From Bradyrhizobium glycinis (lineage in GTDB: Bacteria; Pseudomonadota; Alphaproteobacteria; Rhizobiales; Xanthobacteraceae), in contig NZ_JACCHQ010000007.1 of assembly GCF_016031655.1 (NCBI RefSeq), forward strand, positions 1-64,000: a stretch of 64,000 bases of DNA, in the 5' to 3' direction. Shown here in pieces: positions 35,415 through 44,659 of the stretch (position 1 is the stretch's first letter; each line of letters starts with the position of its first letter). The notes under the pieces were generated by a model. It had not been told where the DNA came from. It saw only the letters and a list, made by a program, of their open reading frames with translations, and did not search any database. A program made the translations under genes and the position numbers.

Positions 35415-36761
35415 TCAATGCACGTTCAGCAAAAGCAAGCGGCAAGCTCGCGCCTTGACCGGCTGAACGACATCCGTGCTACACGTGACGGGACTCGTCA
35501 GAACCTGTTTGCCTCCCTTTTCGTCAGCAGCTTCGGAGCTGAGCTTGGCACTCAAATTGAATTGGCCGGAGCGCTGAATCGGAGGGAGTTGCACCTCGAT
35601 CACGCTGGCACCGTCCGCCCGCTTCTTACCGTTGCTTCCCTGCAGTTTTCGGTCGAGCGTTGCGATGACCGAGTTCGAAGCCGGATCGTAGACATAGACC
35701 TGCAACGTTCTGTTTGTCGGATAGCCTTCGGGTATGTTGATCGGAACCTCAAATTTGAGTGGATCCGCAGCCTTCAAGGACAGAGTGCCTGCGCCAGATT
35801 TGAACTCCCCCGGTGCCTTGACCGGCAGGAATGCCGGTTTCGGCATGTCGTTGATCGCTGTGGAATAGCCAAATTCCCCGGGATCTGGGGTCACTTCGCT
35901 CGGTCCGCACTGACGGGTACCCTGGTCGGAGTGGGTGAACTGGCAGACACGGACGTAGTCGATCTTAAACGCCTGCGGAAAAGCAGCCTCATCGATGCCA
36001 TGCCGGCCCGCCCACTGGCTACCGCCTACGGCAAAGTTGAGATCGACATGCGCAGGAGGCCCAAGTTGACCATCCTTGCGCAACCACTGGTAGTTGCGAG
36101 TATAGATCAGCTTGCCGTCCCAGAAAAACGAGACCTTGTCGGGAGCCCAGACGTAGCCCGCCGTGTGCCAGCCGAGATTGAGGTCCTCCGCCGCATACAT
36201 GTTCTGAAACTTGGTGATGAAATTCTTGTCAACGTAGGAGTACTGCTTTTCGTTGAAAGGAGCCACGACGTTGGAATGCAGGGAGTTTGCCTTGTCCTCG
36301 ACCCCGTTGATCACGAATTCGAAGATGTCGGCCTCAGGCGGGTGCCAAGTCTTTCCGTCGATATCGTAATCTGCCTCGAGCCAGAAGGCCGGAAACACGC
36401 CCTTGGCATTCGGCAGGAACACCCGCGCCTCATAGTAACCATAATAGAAGGTTCGATGGCTTCGGATCATCGCGGACTCGAACAGGTTCGTCCCCGCCAT
36501 CTTTTTCGCCACGAGGCTCAGCACGCCGTCGGCAACAACGTGATTGTCACGATAGCGCTGAACCTCGTCCTTGAAATGGTCCATGCTCTCGTTCTCATAG
36601 ATGTAGCGTGTCGCCCATTTGGTCCGATCCAGCTTGTCGCCGTTGAACTCGTCCGAAAACACGAGCTCCCAGCCGGCAGAGCGCGCCGAATTTACAGGCA
36701 TGAATGCACTAATAATCAGCAGAACGCTGCCTGCAACTTTTCCAGTTCTGAAAGTCACCAT
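35415..36761 (-). CDS. Secreted GH16 family glycoside hydrolase
   Basis: 448 residues with a signal peptide (VAGSVLLIISAFMPVNSARSA) from ATG 36761; an earlier ATG at 36908 adds sequence without pattern. The GH16 domain runs from WELVFSDEFNGDKLDRTKW to FKIDYVRVCQF. The catalytic motif is PEADIFEF (nucleophile and acid/base Glu), with VFPAFWLEAD before it and GWHTAGYVWAPDKVSFFWDGKLI after. The last ~140 residues form a separate beta-rich domain. It should cleave a beta-glucan or beta-galactan outside the inner membrane, perhaps trimming or releasing the local polysaccharide, as ExoK does in Sinorhizobium (inference). Confidence 0.88.
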   Translation of the reverse strand: MVTFRTGKVAGSVLLIISAFMPVNSARSAGWELVFSDEFNGDKLDRTKWATRYIYENESMDHFKDEVQRYRDNHVVADGVLSLVAKKMAGTNLFESAMIRSHRTFYYGYYEARVFLPNAKGVFPAFWLEADYDIDGKTWHPPEADIFEFVINGVEDKANSLHSNVVAPFNEKQYSYVDKNFITKFQNMYAAEDLNLGWHTAGYVWAPDKVSFFWDGKLIYTRNYQWLRKDGQLGPPAHVDLNFAVGGSQWAGRHGIDEAAFPQAFKIDYVRVCQFTHSDQGTRQCGPSEVTPDPGEFGYSTAINDMPKPAFLPVKAPGEFKSGAGTLSLKAADPLKFEVPINIPEGYPTNRTLQVYVYDPASNSVIATLDRKLQGSNGKKRADGASVIEVQLPPIQRSGQFNLSAKLSSEAADEKGGKQVLTSPVTCSTDVVQPVKARACRLLLLNVH

Positions 36762-37036
36762 TCGAAGAGATCCTCGCAGATTCGCATCATCCGCAATCAG
36801 CGCGCAATTGTCACGGCCCACGGAAGCGCAGCCAGATCGCCAATATCTGGTGACTTGAGATGTCGACCTCAGTAAGGCATATACCGAGCAGATCGGGTTC
36901 AGGCTCACTCTATACAGCGACGCCCACTGGACGAGCAGCCATTTTGGCGCAATTGCGGCTCTGCAAGGAGCGCATTGCAGAGTAACCCGTGTGGAATAGG
37001 TGAGCTATAGTTCAATACCGGATTATTGAGGACCCA

Positions 37037-37855
37037 GTGAAGGCCGGATTCGCGCCCCCAGCACTCATCATCAATCTCGATCGCGACGTGCTGCGTTGGC
37101 GGAATCTTTCGACTGCGCTCAGTGAGCTTCGCATCCCCTATCAACGGGTCCGCGCCATCGATGCCCGCAAGCGGATCAGTCTCATTCGTCGCGTCGTGCG
37201 GCGCGAATTTGACTACATCCCAGCAAACCGGCATCTGACCGATGCAGAGATTGGCTGTTACCTGTCTCACATCGCTGCATTGAAGCGCGTCGTACGGCAG
37301 AAGCTTCCGGCCGCGATGATTTTCGAGGACGACGTTACATTCGACGACAAGTTCCTGCGGTTCTATCAGGATGATCTGCCGAGGTTTCTCGCCACCAGCG
37401 ACATCGTGAAGTTCGAGGGTATTCATTACGCGCATACTTCGAAATCTGGAATTCCCATTGCGCAGGGAAACACCAGTCAGCTTGTGCTTCGCGTGAGGCC
37501 AACCCTGGGCGCCGCTGCCTACGCCATCACAAGACAGGGGGCCCTCGCCTTGCTCAAAGCCATCACGACTCCTGACCGGCCCTACGACCACAAGCTGGCC
37601 TATTATGACCGCCATTGGGTCGACTATGCAGAAACCGAACCCTTCCTCGCGAGCCAAGCGTCCTACACCAGCAACCTTGAACATGAACGCGCGGTGTTCG
37701 ACCGGAACAATGATCTGTCACAGAGTGTTCGTCGCGTGCAAAACCGGTTCAGCGCGCCCAGCCGCGCAGCCCTGCGTTTGGCATACATTCTCAAGTTCCT
37801 GCTCAAGCGGCGGCTGTTCAGTCCAAGACAGAACCCGGCCGCCGCCGGATCATGA
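37037..37855 (+). CDS. Family 25 glycosyltransferase
   Basis: 272 residues from GTG 37037, which has a GAGGA site eight bases before it. GT25 hallmarks: ALIINLDRDVLRWRNLS, RVRAIDARK, IGCYLSHIAALKRVV, AAMIFEDDVTFDDKF, the segment DIVKFEGIHY and GAAAYAITRQGALALL. The family includes LPS beta-1,4-galactosyltransferases. It is a paralogue of the next gene and faces it tail to tail, the two stop codons sharing the palindrome TCATGA. The sugar is unknown. Confidence 0.87.
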   Translation: MKAGFAPPALIINLDRDVLRWRNLSTALSELRIPYQRVRAIDARKRISLIRRVVRREFDYIPANRHLTDAEIGCYLSHIAALKRVVRQKLPAAMIFEDDVTFDDKFLRFYQDDLPRFLATSDIVKFEGIHYAHTSKSGIPIAQGNTSQLVLRVRPTLGAAAYAITRQGALALLKAITTPDRPYDHKLAYYDRHWVDYAETEPFLASQASYTSNLEHERAVFDRNNDLSQSVRRVQNRFSAPSRAALRLAYILKFLLKRRLFSPRQNPAAAGS

Positions 37856-38674
37856 AACCCTCGATGCCGCAGGCTGGCGAAACGCGCGGCCAAATCGAGC
37901 AAGGAGAACGTTGCGCACCATCACGAGTGGCCGGTGCATCGCGCGCACCAGCCACCCCGCGCGTCGACACAGCCCATTGCGCAGCGACGTATCGGCATTG
38001 AGCAGGTTCAACTCCTGTCGTCGATCAACCTCGATATTGCTGGCAACCGCGGCCTGCTGGATCAGCATCGGCCGGATCTCGCCAAAAGCGGCCCGATACC
38101 GCTCATATCCGATCAACAGGTGATCGGTCGGCCAGTCCAGCATCGAGAGGCGCTTGAGCAGCGCTCGGGCACCACGCAAATTGACTGCGTATCCCGCAGA
38201 CCCCAGCGTAGGATTCAGCGGCACGATCAGCTTGGTCAATCCCCCTGAACATATGATGGGGCCGGATCGCGAGGTGTGATCGTAAAACAGACCTTCCAAC
38301 TTAACCACGTCGCATCGGTCCAGGTAGGCTGGCAGCTCGTTCTGATAGAAATCCACAAAGCCTTCTGAGAATTCGGCGTCATCCTCCAGGATGATGGCTC
38401 GCTCGATGCCACGTCGAATGATCCGACGCAGAACGCCGATGTGAGAAAGTGTGCAGCAAATCTCGCCGGTGGTCAGCGGACGACCGTTCTTCCTGTTAAC
38501 GAAATCCCTTCTGATCACCGAACGGATCAACGGCAACTTGCGCCTGCCATCGATAGCTGAAAACCGTGAATAAGGTAGCCGCGCCTGAACCATGAAGCGT
38601 TGGATGTTCTCCCAACGTTCGACGTCACGGGTCAAATTAATGATGAAGATCGGAATGCCTGGCTCGTCTGTCAT
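37850..38674 (-). CDS. Family 25 glycosyltransferase (paralogue, convergent)
   Basis: 274 residues from ATG 38674 (MTDEPG). It carries the same GT25 signature: IFIINLTRDVERWENIQ, RFSAIDGRRKL, ICCTLSHIGVLRRII, AIILEDDAEFSEGF, DVVKLEGLFYDHTS and GSAGYAVNLRGARALL. It differs from its neighbour mainly in the acceptor region and C-terminus. It is divergent from the GT4 gene at 38875 with ~200 bases between, so that gap must hold both promoters. Confidence 0.87.
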   Translation of the reverse strand: MTDEPGIPIFIINLTRDVERWENIQRFMVQARLPYSRFSAIDGRRKLPLIRSVIRRDFVNRKNGRPLTTGEICCTLSHIGVLRRIIRRGIERAIILEDDAEFSEGFVDFYQNELPAYLDRCDVVKLEGLFYDHTSRSGPIICSGGLTKLIVPLNPTLGSAGYAVNLRGARALLKRLSMLDWPTDHLLIGYERYRAAFGEIRPMLIQQAAVASNIEVDRRQELNLLNADTSLRNGLCRRAGWLVRAMHRPLVMVRNVLLARFGRAFRQPAASRVS

Positions 38675-38874
38675 CGTCTCGCGTTCAAATCGCACTGGGT
38701 GTTCTGTCCGTATTGTAGATCAAACATGACAGGAGTGCCAACCATTGACACATGTGGCCAATCTTGGGCACGTCCGACCTCGCCAGGACTGGCGGAAATC
38801 TTGCCCCTCCGATCACTCTGCGATAACGTCGAGATGACACGGCTGCGCTTGGGCACCTGCTTTATCATCGAGCA

Positions 38875-40044
38875 ATGAAGAAGATACTCTGGATCTGCGG
38901 CCGGCTGCCGTCGCCGCTCTTCACCGGGGACGCGCTTTACTCCGCGGGATTGCTAAAGGCGTTGGCACTGAGCCAGGGGACCAGCGTCACACTGGTCGGG
39001 ACTCGTCGAGCCGTTGATCCGGTCGGCAGCCACATTCGTGATTTGCCCAACACGATTTGCATCGACGCTCCTCCGATGCGATCGTCCGGCTTGCAAAGCC
39101 TGCTTTCGCCCCTGCCTCGAGATGCGTTCAATCTGAGTACGCCCGAACTGCAGAAGTCATTGGCAACGCTGCTTCAACAGCAGTGGGATTGGATCGTCAT
39201 TGATCACGCTTATTCCTCAGGGTTACTCTCGGAAATTCTGCAGCATCGCAGGCGCGCCTCGATTTGCTACATCGCGCACAATGCCGAAGGAAACATTCGG
39301 CCACAGATCGCGAGCAGTTTCGGGAATTCGCTGAAGCGAACGCTCATGCGCCTGGACGCGGGCAAATACCAGAAGCTGGAGAACAGGCTCCTGCAAGTCG
39401 CAGATGCGGTCACCAGCATCTCCGACGAGGACGCATCGTATTTTCGACGCTTTTCGAACAACGTCCACGTCATCCCGCCAATCTATCTCGGACAGATCAG
39501 CCCTCCGCGCTCGATTGAATCGACCTGCCCCCGCGCGCTGTTGCTGCTCGGCTCCTTTGAGTGGGTCGCCAAGCAAAGGAACCTCGAGCTGATCGTGGAA
39601 AACCTGATGCCAGGCCTCCAGCGCAACGAGATATCGCTCAACGTGGTTGGTGCAGTGCCCCAGCATCTGCGCAATCGTTTCAGTGGCTTTGGCAAGCATC
39701 TGGCGTTCCACGGCCGCCTCGATGACATCTCGCCCTTTGTCGCGGCCTCGCGCGCCGGATTGGTGGCGGACACCGTAGGCGGCGGCTTCAAGCTCAAGGT
39801 TCTCGATTACGGGTTCGCACGGCTGCCAATATTCGGATTGCGCAATGCGCTGGCCGGCACCACGGCCGATGAGCAATCGGCGATGTTCCTCGCCGACGGG
39901 CTGGAGAGCCTGGCCGACATTGTGGTGCGCACTATCGACGATCTCGCAACTCTCAATTCGAAGGAAGCGTCGCTGTTCGGGCTGTTCTCCGCTCGCTTCG
40001 GCCTCGAGGCGGGAACCCGCCGGCTCACCAAGGTATTCCTATGA
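38875..40044 (+). CDS. Family 4 (GT-B) glycosyltransferase
   Basis: 389 residues beginning KKILWICGRLPSPLFTGDALYSAGLLKAL, typical of GT-B enzymes in which the GD.L loop binds the acceptor. YIAHNAEGNIRP, DAVTSISDEDASYFRR, LLLLGSFEWVAKQRNLELIVE and the C-domain GGGFKLKVLDYGFARLPIFG complete the pattern; it is related to sugar transferases of the stp1/WcaI kind. The final segment lacks an obvious E-x7-E pair and instead has a K..DYGFA..P motif. It precedes the Wzy-like gene at 40139. Confidence 0.82.
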   Translation: MKKILWICGRLPSPLFTGDALYSAGLLKALALSQGTSVTLVGTRRAVDPVGSHIRDLPNTICIDAPPMRSSGLQSLLSPLPRDAFNLSTPELQKSLATLLQQQWDWIVIDHAYSSGLLSEILQHRRRASICYIAHNAEGNIRPQIASSFGNSLKRTLMRLDAGKYQKLENRLLQVADAVTSISDEDASYFRRFSNNVHVIPPIYLGQISPPRSIESTCPRALLLLGSFEWVAKQRNLELIVENLMPGLQRNEISLNVVGAVPQHLRNRFSGFGKHLAFHGRLDDISPFVAASRAGLVADTVGGGFKLKVLDYGFARLPIFGLRNALAGTTADEQSAMFLADGLESLADIVVRTIDDLATLNSKEASLFGLFSARFGLEAGTRRLTKVFL

Positions 40045-40138
40045 CGAAGATGACGTCGTATCGTTGCTATTGGACTGCGCAAACGGCCAATCCGACTGGC
40101 CAGATTTAACTGCTTCCTAGCCAATGACGGGAGGCTGG

Positions 40139-41398
40139 ATGAGCTCGACGATTGCCAACACCATGGGTACGGCTTCCGATCCGGCGCCTCCGCTTGGGTC
40201 GGATGTCGAGCTGAACTCGACCGGCAAGTGGCTGGTCCGATGCTCTGTCATATCGGTCCTTTTCCTTGGCCAGATAGCGTACAATATCGGGGAGTTTCCC
40301 CTTGCCTTGGACCTGGTCTGCTATGCGCTGACTGTGGCTTATCTCCTGGCGTCCGGGCACGCATCCCTCAGCGTGCCCTCGCTGTTCATCTGTATAAGTG
40401 CAATCGCGCTTGCCGCCTTTCGAATACCTTTTGCAACCTCTTCGACCTCCTGGAGTTCGTTGCTGCTTCTGGCCGCTTTATACGCACCATTCTGTTTCCG
40501 TCTCGCAAGGCGCCAGGACCTTGATCCTGTACTGAACTATACGCTTAAGACCTATGTCCTTGCCGCGTCGACAATCGCGGCGATAGCGGTCGCGCAGTTC
40601 GTCTTGGTCAATGGCGCCAAAATAAAGCCGCTCACCAACATCTACTTTGTGCTGCCCCCATCCGTGCGAGGAGCCGGCTTCTACACTTTCCTTCGTGAAG
40701 AAGGCGGCATCATCAAAGCAAATGGATTTTTTCTTCGCGAAGCGGCCGACCTGTCGCTTGTAACGGGCCTCGCGCTTCTCATCGAGCTTCGCTCCACCAA
40801 GAGGCCGATCCTGCTGGGCTTGCTTTCGGCAGGCCTGATTTGCTCGTTTTCGGGTTCCGGAATTGTCGCGTGCTTGGCTGGCTTGCTGCTTCCGAAGACA
40901 CTCGGACGAATTCCAGTTTTCGTGGCATCTGCGGTCGGACTGTTTTTGCTGCTTACGTGTCTGTACGGTCTCGATCTTCCCTTTCTGAAGCCGTGGTTTG
41001 ATCGCCTGTCAGAGTTGGGAAAGACCGGAACAAGCGGATACGCCAGATTTGTCGCACCGATGGAAATGGTACAAATGAGTTTCGACGGCGGCGTGCTCAA
41101 GACTTGGCTCGGCAATGGGGCGGGCAGTTTCTTCCGGGATGTGACACTCGGCAAGTTTAGGTATGAAGTTGCTGATCCGACCTGGGCCAAGGCGACCTAC
41201 GAATACGGCGTGCTTGGCCTGTTCCTATTCCTGACCCTTGTCATCGTGCGATTGTACTCGAGCGCCCTGAACGTGGAGGCGTGCCACTTCCTCCTGATAA
41301 GCTGGATCAGCTTCTCATTCCTGCTCAAGCCTGGCTATTCCTCGTTGATTTGGCTGCTGACGCTCGTCCCAAACATTCGTCGAACATCCAGGCGTTGA
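40139..41398 (+). CDS. Wzy-like O-antigen/EPS polymerase membrane protein
   Basis: About 419 residues, ten or more membrane segments (VISVLFLGQIAYNIG, LALDLVCYALTVAYLLA, VGLFLLLTCLYGLDLPFL). A long periplasmic loop holds GYARFVAPMEMVQMSF and WLGNGAGSFFRD, followed by PTWAKATYEYGVLGLFLFL, the layout of Wzy-type polymerases. ATG 40139 is chosen because GGGAGG (40129-40134) precedes it closely; an ATG at 40124 lies before that site. It would join flipped repeat units in the periplasm. Two other ligase/polymerase-like proteins occur at 50609 and 61768. Confidence 0.78.
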   Translation: MSSTIANTMGTASDPAPPLGSDVELNSTGKWLVRCSVISVLFLGQIAYNIGEFPLALDLVCYALTVAYLLASGHASLSVPSLFICISAIALAAFRIPFATSSTSWSSLLLLAALYAPFCFRLARRQDLDPVLNYTLKTYVLAASTIAAIAVAQFVLVNGAKIKPLTNIYFVLPPSVRGAGFYTFLREEGGIIKANGFFLREAADLSLVTGLALLIELRSTKRPILLGLLSAGLICSFSGSGIVACLAGLLLPKTLGRIPVFVASAVGLFLLLTCLYGLDLPFLKPWFDRLSELGKTGTSGYARFVAPMEMVQMSFDGGVLKTWLGNGAGSFFRDVTLGKFRYEVADPTWAKATYEYGVLGLFLFLTLVIVRLYSSALNVEACHFLLISWISFSFLLKPGYSSLIWLLTLVPNIRRTSRR

Positions 41399-41424
41399 TG
41401 CCACCGAACGGCGTAGAGCGGCAC

Positions 41425-42480
41425 TTATCTCACCACCCTCAAGAGGGTGAGAGCCGTTCTCATAAGCCTCGGACGGCTCGTAGGCGCATAACGCCAGCTC
41501 ACCAGAGCGCGGGAAACGCGCGCCGGCCCTGCCAACACCCCTATTGTCCAGAGCAACAATGACGCTCGCTGGGCAAAGGAAAAGCCCTGAGGATAGACAA
41601 TCGCCTTTAGCATATCCTGCAAAACGCTCGTAGCGCTGTCGTTTGCGATCGGATGGCAATCGGGGCGCAACGCAAGCGACGCGGCCCGCAAACAGAGATA
41701 CAGCATGTTTCTGTTCAACGCGTCAGAGGCAACATGAACACCCGCGCTCGCGGCAACCTCCGTGAAGAACTTGAACCGGCGGCGGGTGACGTCAACCTCC
41801 CGCGCAAACCGCGTCTCTTCGAGTTGAAGAAACGCACCGTGGTTTTCACCATGGACGCGATAGTCAACCAGCAGCTTCGGAATGGTGATCACGTCGCCGT
41901 AGATGGGAGCCGCCGTCACCAAGTAGCTGTCAGGCGCCCTATCGACGAAGTCCGACTTGAAATCGAAGATTCTCTCAGCCACCCAACGGGGATAAGCATT
42001 GCCGGAGCCCGGTGGCGTAGGGTAGACACCAGAGGTCGTGGCCCACTGTCGCACTTGTTGCGGCGTTGGTACGACAAAAAATTGCGGCAGAATGTTGCCC
42101 GTCGGATTTCCATCTGCGTCGATGGCGCGCATTTGGAACTGGAACTTGCTCGCTCTGTCGGACCACACCGCAGCAATTTCACTCATCACATCGGGGTGCA
42201 GTGCATCGTCTGAATCCAGGAAGATGATCACATCACCGGACGTTCGGCGGAAGCCGTTCACGCAGGACTGCATTTGGCCGGCATTCGCCTGCGCGACAAC
42301 AATGACCTTGTCTCCAAACGCGGCAATGACCTCCAGCGAATTGTCAGTCGACCCATCGTCGACGACAACCACCTCTACGTGTGGCCAGCGCACATCGAGC
42401 GCACTTTGGATCGCCGCTCCCACGTATTTGGCGTAGTTATAGTTGGGGATGACGACAGAAAGGGTTAGATCACGCGCCAA
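41425..42480 (-). CDS. Family 2 glycosyltransferase
   Basis: 351 residues: LTLSVVIPNYNYAKYVGAAI, VEVVVVDDGSTDNSL, VIIFLDSDDALHPDVM with the DSDD metal site, then an unusually long substrate loop and VDYRVHGENHGAFL. The C-terminal 90 residues are helical and hydrophobic in parts (ASLLLWTIGVLAGPARV). It is a single gene pointing away from the FkbH block, convergent with the Wzy-like gene 26 bases away. It probably adds a branch or chain sugar. Confidence 0.87.
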   Translation of the reverse strand: MARDLTLSVVIPNYNYAKYVGAAIQSALDVRWPHVEVVVVDDGSTDNSLEVIAAFGDKVIVVAQANAGQMQSCVNGFRRTSGDVIIFLDSDDALHPDVMSEIAAVWSDRASKFQFQMRAIDADGNPTGNILPQFFVVPTPQQVRQWATTSGVYPTPPGSGNAYPRWVAERIFDFKSDFVDRAPDSYLVTAAPIYGDVITIPKLLVDYRVHGENHGAFLQLEETRFAREVDVTRRRFKFFTEVAASAGVHVASDALNRNMLYLCLRAASLALRPDCHPIANDSATSVLQDMLKAIVYPQGFSFAQRASLLLWTIGVLAGPARVSRALVSWRYAPTSRPRLMRTALTLLRVVR

Positions 42481-42630
42481 CGCAGCCTCGCAGATGTAAC
42501 GTTATCCGAGCCTTCGCTTCGGATTTTTCAGTCACGGTCCTATCTCTCCCACAGCCCCCTTCGATATCAGCACATTGTAAAGACGGCGCCATGAAACCGT
42601 CGAATTATATTCGAACAACTTGCATACATT

Positions 42631-44616
42631 ATGGGCTGGGTTTTCACCCATGGGTACGGCAACCTTCCTGTTGTCGAAAGCGAGCTGGAATCGATCGTGT
42701 CAGTGCAACTTTATCGAGAACTATCTTGGCTTCCAAGACCGCCGGAGGACTTCTCCAGACGCTGCAAGGAGTTATGCAACGGCGGAAGGGAATTAGGCAG
42801 GGATATTCGGTTCTTGGCAAACCATGCGCTGGATCAATGGCAGCTTGCTCGGCTTGGAAGAGCCATCGCCGGAGCCCGTGAGCAGGGCTTCTCGCTGAAG
42901 CCTCTGATGCCGTTTCGATTAGGTCTGATCGGAAACGGCACTCTGGATCTGATGGTTCCAGTTCTGACTGCCACCGCGGCCCGCCACGGCTTTGCCCTGG
43001 AATGCATCACCGGTGCCTACGATCAATACCTCCAGGATGCCCTGCGGCCAGATTCAGCTCTCAATAGGTCCCGACCGGACGCAGTCCTGGTGGCGCTGGA
43101 TCACCGCGGCCTTGCGCTTCAGCCGAGCCCCGGCAACGAACAGGTCGCCGCTCATACCATCGACGCCGCCATTGGCCTTCTCGACACCATTCGCAACGCC
43201 GTCGCGCGCAATAGCGGTGCGGTGTGCATCCTGCAGACTCTTGCAGCTCCTCCTGAAGGACTTTTCGGCTCTTTCGATCGCGCATTGAGCGGAACGGCGA
43301 GAAATCTTGTTGATCGCCTCAACCAGAAGGTGTGCGAGACGGTCGTCACATCAACAGACCTGCTGCTTGACGTTGCCGGCATCGCTGAAACGATAGGTCT
43401 AGCGGATTGGCATTCTCCAGCACAGTGGAATCTGGCAAAACTTCCGTTTTCTGATGATTACGTTGCGCTCTACGCGGAGCATGTTTGTCGGATCATGGGG
43501 GCTATGCGGGGCAAGAGTCGGCGCTGCCTTGTACTCGACCTCGACAATACGGTCTGGGGAGGCGTTATCGGCGACGATGGCCTTGAAGGTATCCAGATTG
43601 CGCAAGGCGATGCAACTGGTGAGGCATTTTTGTCGGTTCAGCAGCTTGCACTCGCCTTGCGTGCGCGTGGCGTGGTTCTGGCCGTGAGCTCGAAGAATAC
43701 GGACGCGATCGCACGTCGTCCGTTCAGGGAACATCCCGATATGCTCCTGAAGGAGGACCACATTGCGGTGTTCCAGGCAAATTGGGAAGATAAGGCCACC
43801 AATATCCGCGCGATCGCCAAGGAGCTGGCGTTGGGGCTTGACTCGTTGGTTTTCCTCGATGACAACCCGGTCGAGCGCGGCCTAATCCGCCGCGAGATTC
43901 CCGAAGTAGCGGTGCCCGAGCTCGAGAGCGATCCCTCTGGCTACGCGCGCACCCTGGCGGCGGCAGGCTATTTCGAAGCTATCGGCTTCTCCGAGGAAGA
44001 TCGCGTGCGCGCCGAGATGTATCAGGCAAACGCCCGCCGTTTGAGTTTGCAAGGACAGACTTCGGATCTTCTGTCCTACCTGCGCTCATTGGAGATGCGC
44101 ATCGTGTTCGGCTCTTTCGACCGCACGACCAGATCGCGCGTCACACAGCTGATCAACAAGAGCAACCAGTTCAATCTGACTACTCGCCGCTACACCGAGT
44201 CCCAGATCGAACAGCTCGAAGGCGACGGTGAAGCAGTGACGATGCACGCGCGTCTCGTCGATAAATTCGGCGACAATGGCATAATTGGCGTCGTCATCTG
44301 CAGACTCTCCCGTCCGGGCACCTGGCTCATCGATACATGGCTGATGAGCTGTCGAGTGCTGGGACGGTGCGTCGAACAAGCAGTGCTTGGAGAGCTGCTG
44401 CTTCGTGCACGCGCTGCAGGTATCGCGACCTTGGAAGGCCTTTACATTCCGACCGAACGAAACGAGATGGTCCGCGATCACTATGGTAAACTAGGATTTA
44501 CGCGGATCGACGTTGGCTCCGATGGGAGCAGCCGATGGGAGTTAAGTGTCGATACAGAAACCGGCGACGTGCCAATGACCGTTGAGCGTCAACAACCACA
44601 GCTGCTGCCTGCCTGA
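42631..44616 (+). CDS. FkbH-like protein (HAD phosphatase/acyl-loading enzyme)
   Basis: 661 residues. The N-terminal ~290 residues form an SGNH-like segment (FRLGLIGNGTLDLMVPVL; VLVALDHRGL). Then comes the HAD domain with the nucleophile motif LVLDLDNTVWGGVIGDDG near 304, AVSSKNT, HIAVFQANWEDKATNIR and SLVFLDDNPVERGL, and a C-terminal GNAT-like part (NKSNQFNLTTRRY, IIGVVICRL, VRDHYGKLGF). FkbH proteins load glycerate from 1,3-bisphosphoglycerate onto an acyl carrier protein. An ACP lies four genes downstream (47277). GTG at 42697 or 42703 are alternative starts, near the usual family start. First gene of the acyl-decoration block. Confidence 0.88.
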   Translation: MGWVFTHGYGNLPVVESELESIVSVQLYRELSWLPRPPEDFSRRCKELCNGGRELGRDIRFLANHALDQWQLARLGRAIAGAREQGFSLKPLMPFRLGLIGNGTLDLMVPVLTATAARHGFALECITGAYDQYLQDALRPDSALNRSRPDAVLVALDHRGLALQPSPGNEQVAAHTIDAAIGLLDTIRNAVARNSGAVCILQTLAAPPEGLFGSFDRALSGTARNLVDRLNQKVCETVVTSTDLLLDVAGIAETIGLADWHSPAQWNLAKLPFSDDYVALYAEHVCRIMGAMRGKSRRCLVLDLDNTVWGGVIGDDGLEGIQIAQGDATGEAFLSVQQLALALRARGVVLAVSSKNTDAIARRPFREHPDMLLKEDHIAVFQANWEDKATNIRAIAKELALGLDSLVFLDDNPVERGLIRREIPEVAVPELESDPSGYARTLAAAGYFEAIGFSEEDRVRAEMYQANARRLSLQGQTSDLLSYLRSLEMRIVFGSFDRTTRSRVTQLINKSNQFNLTTRRYTESQIEQLEGDGEAVTMHARLVDKFGDNGIIGVVICRLSRPGTWLIDTWLMSCRVLGRCVEQAVLGELLLRARAAGIATLEGLYIPTERNEMVRDHYGKLGFTRIDVGSDGSSRWELSVDTETGDVPMTVERQQPQLLPA

Positions 44617-44659
44617 GTCATCTTTATTCTGAAAGCCGATGCATCTGAGCTGATCGTCG

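Noticed and set aside
35418..36875. 485-codon open frame on the plus strand opposite the GH16 gene
   Set aside because: It is the antisense frame of a well-supported gene with signal peptide and catalytic motif; high GC keeps such frames open. No domain pattern in the translation.
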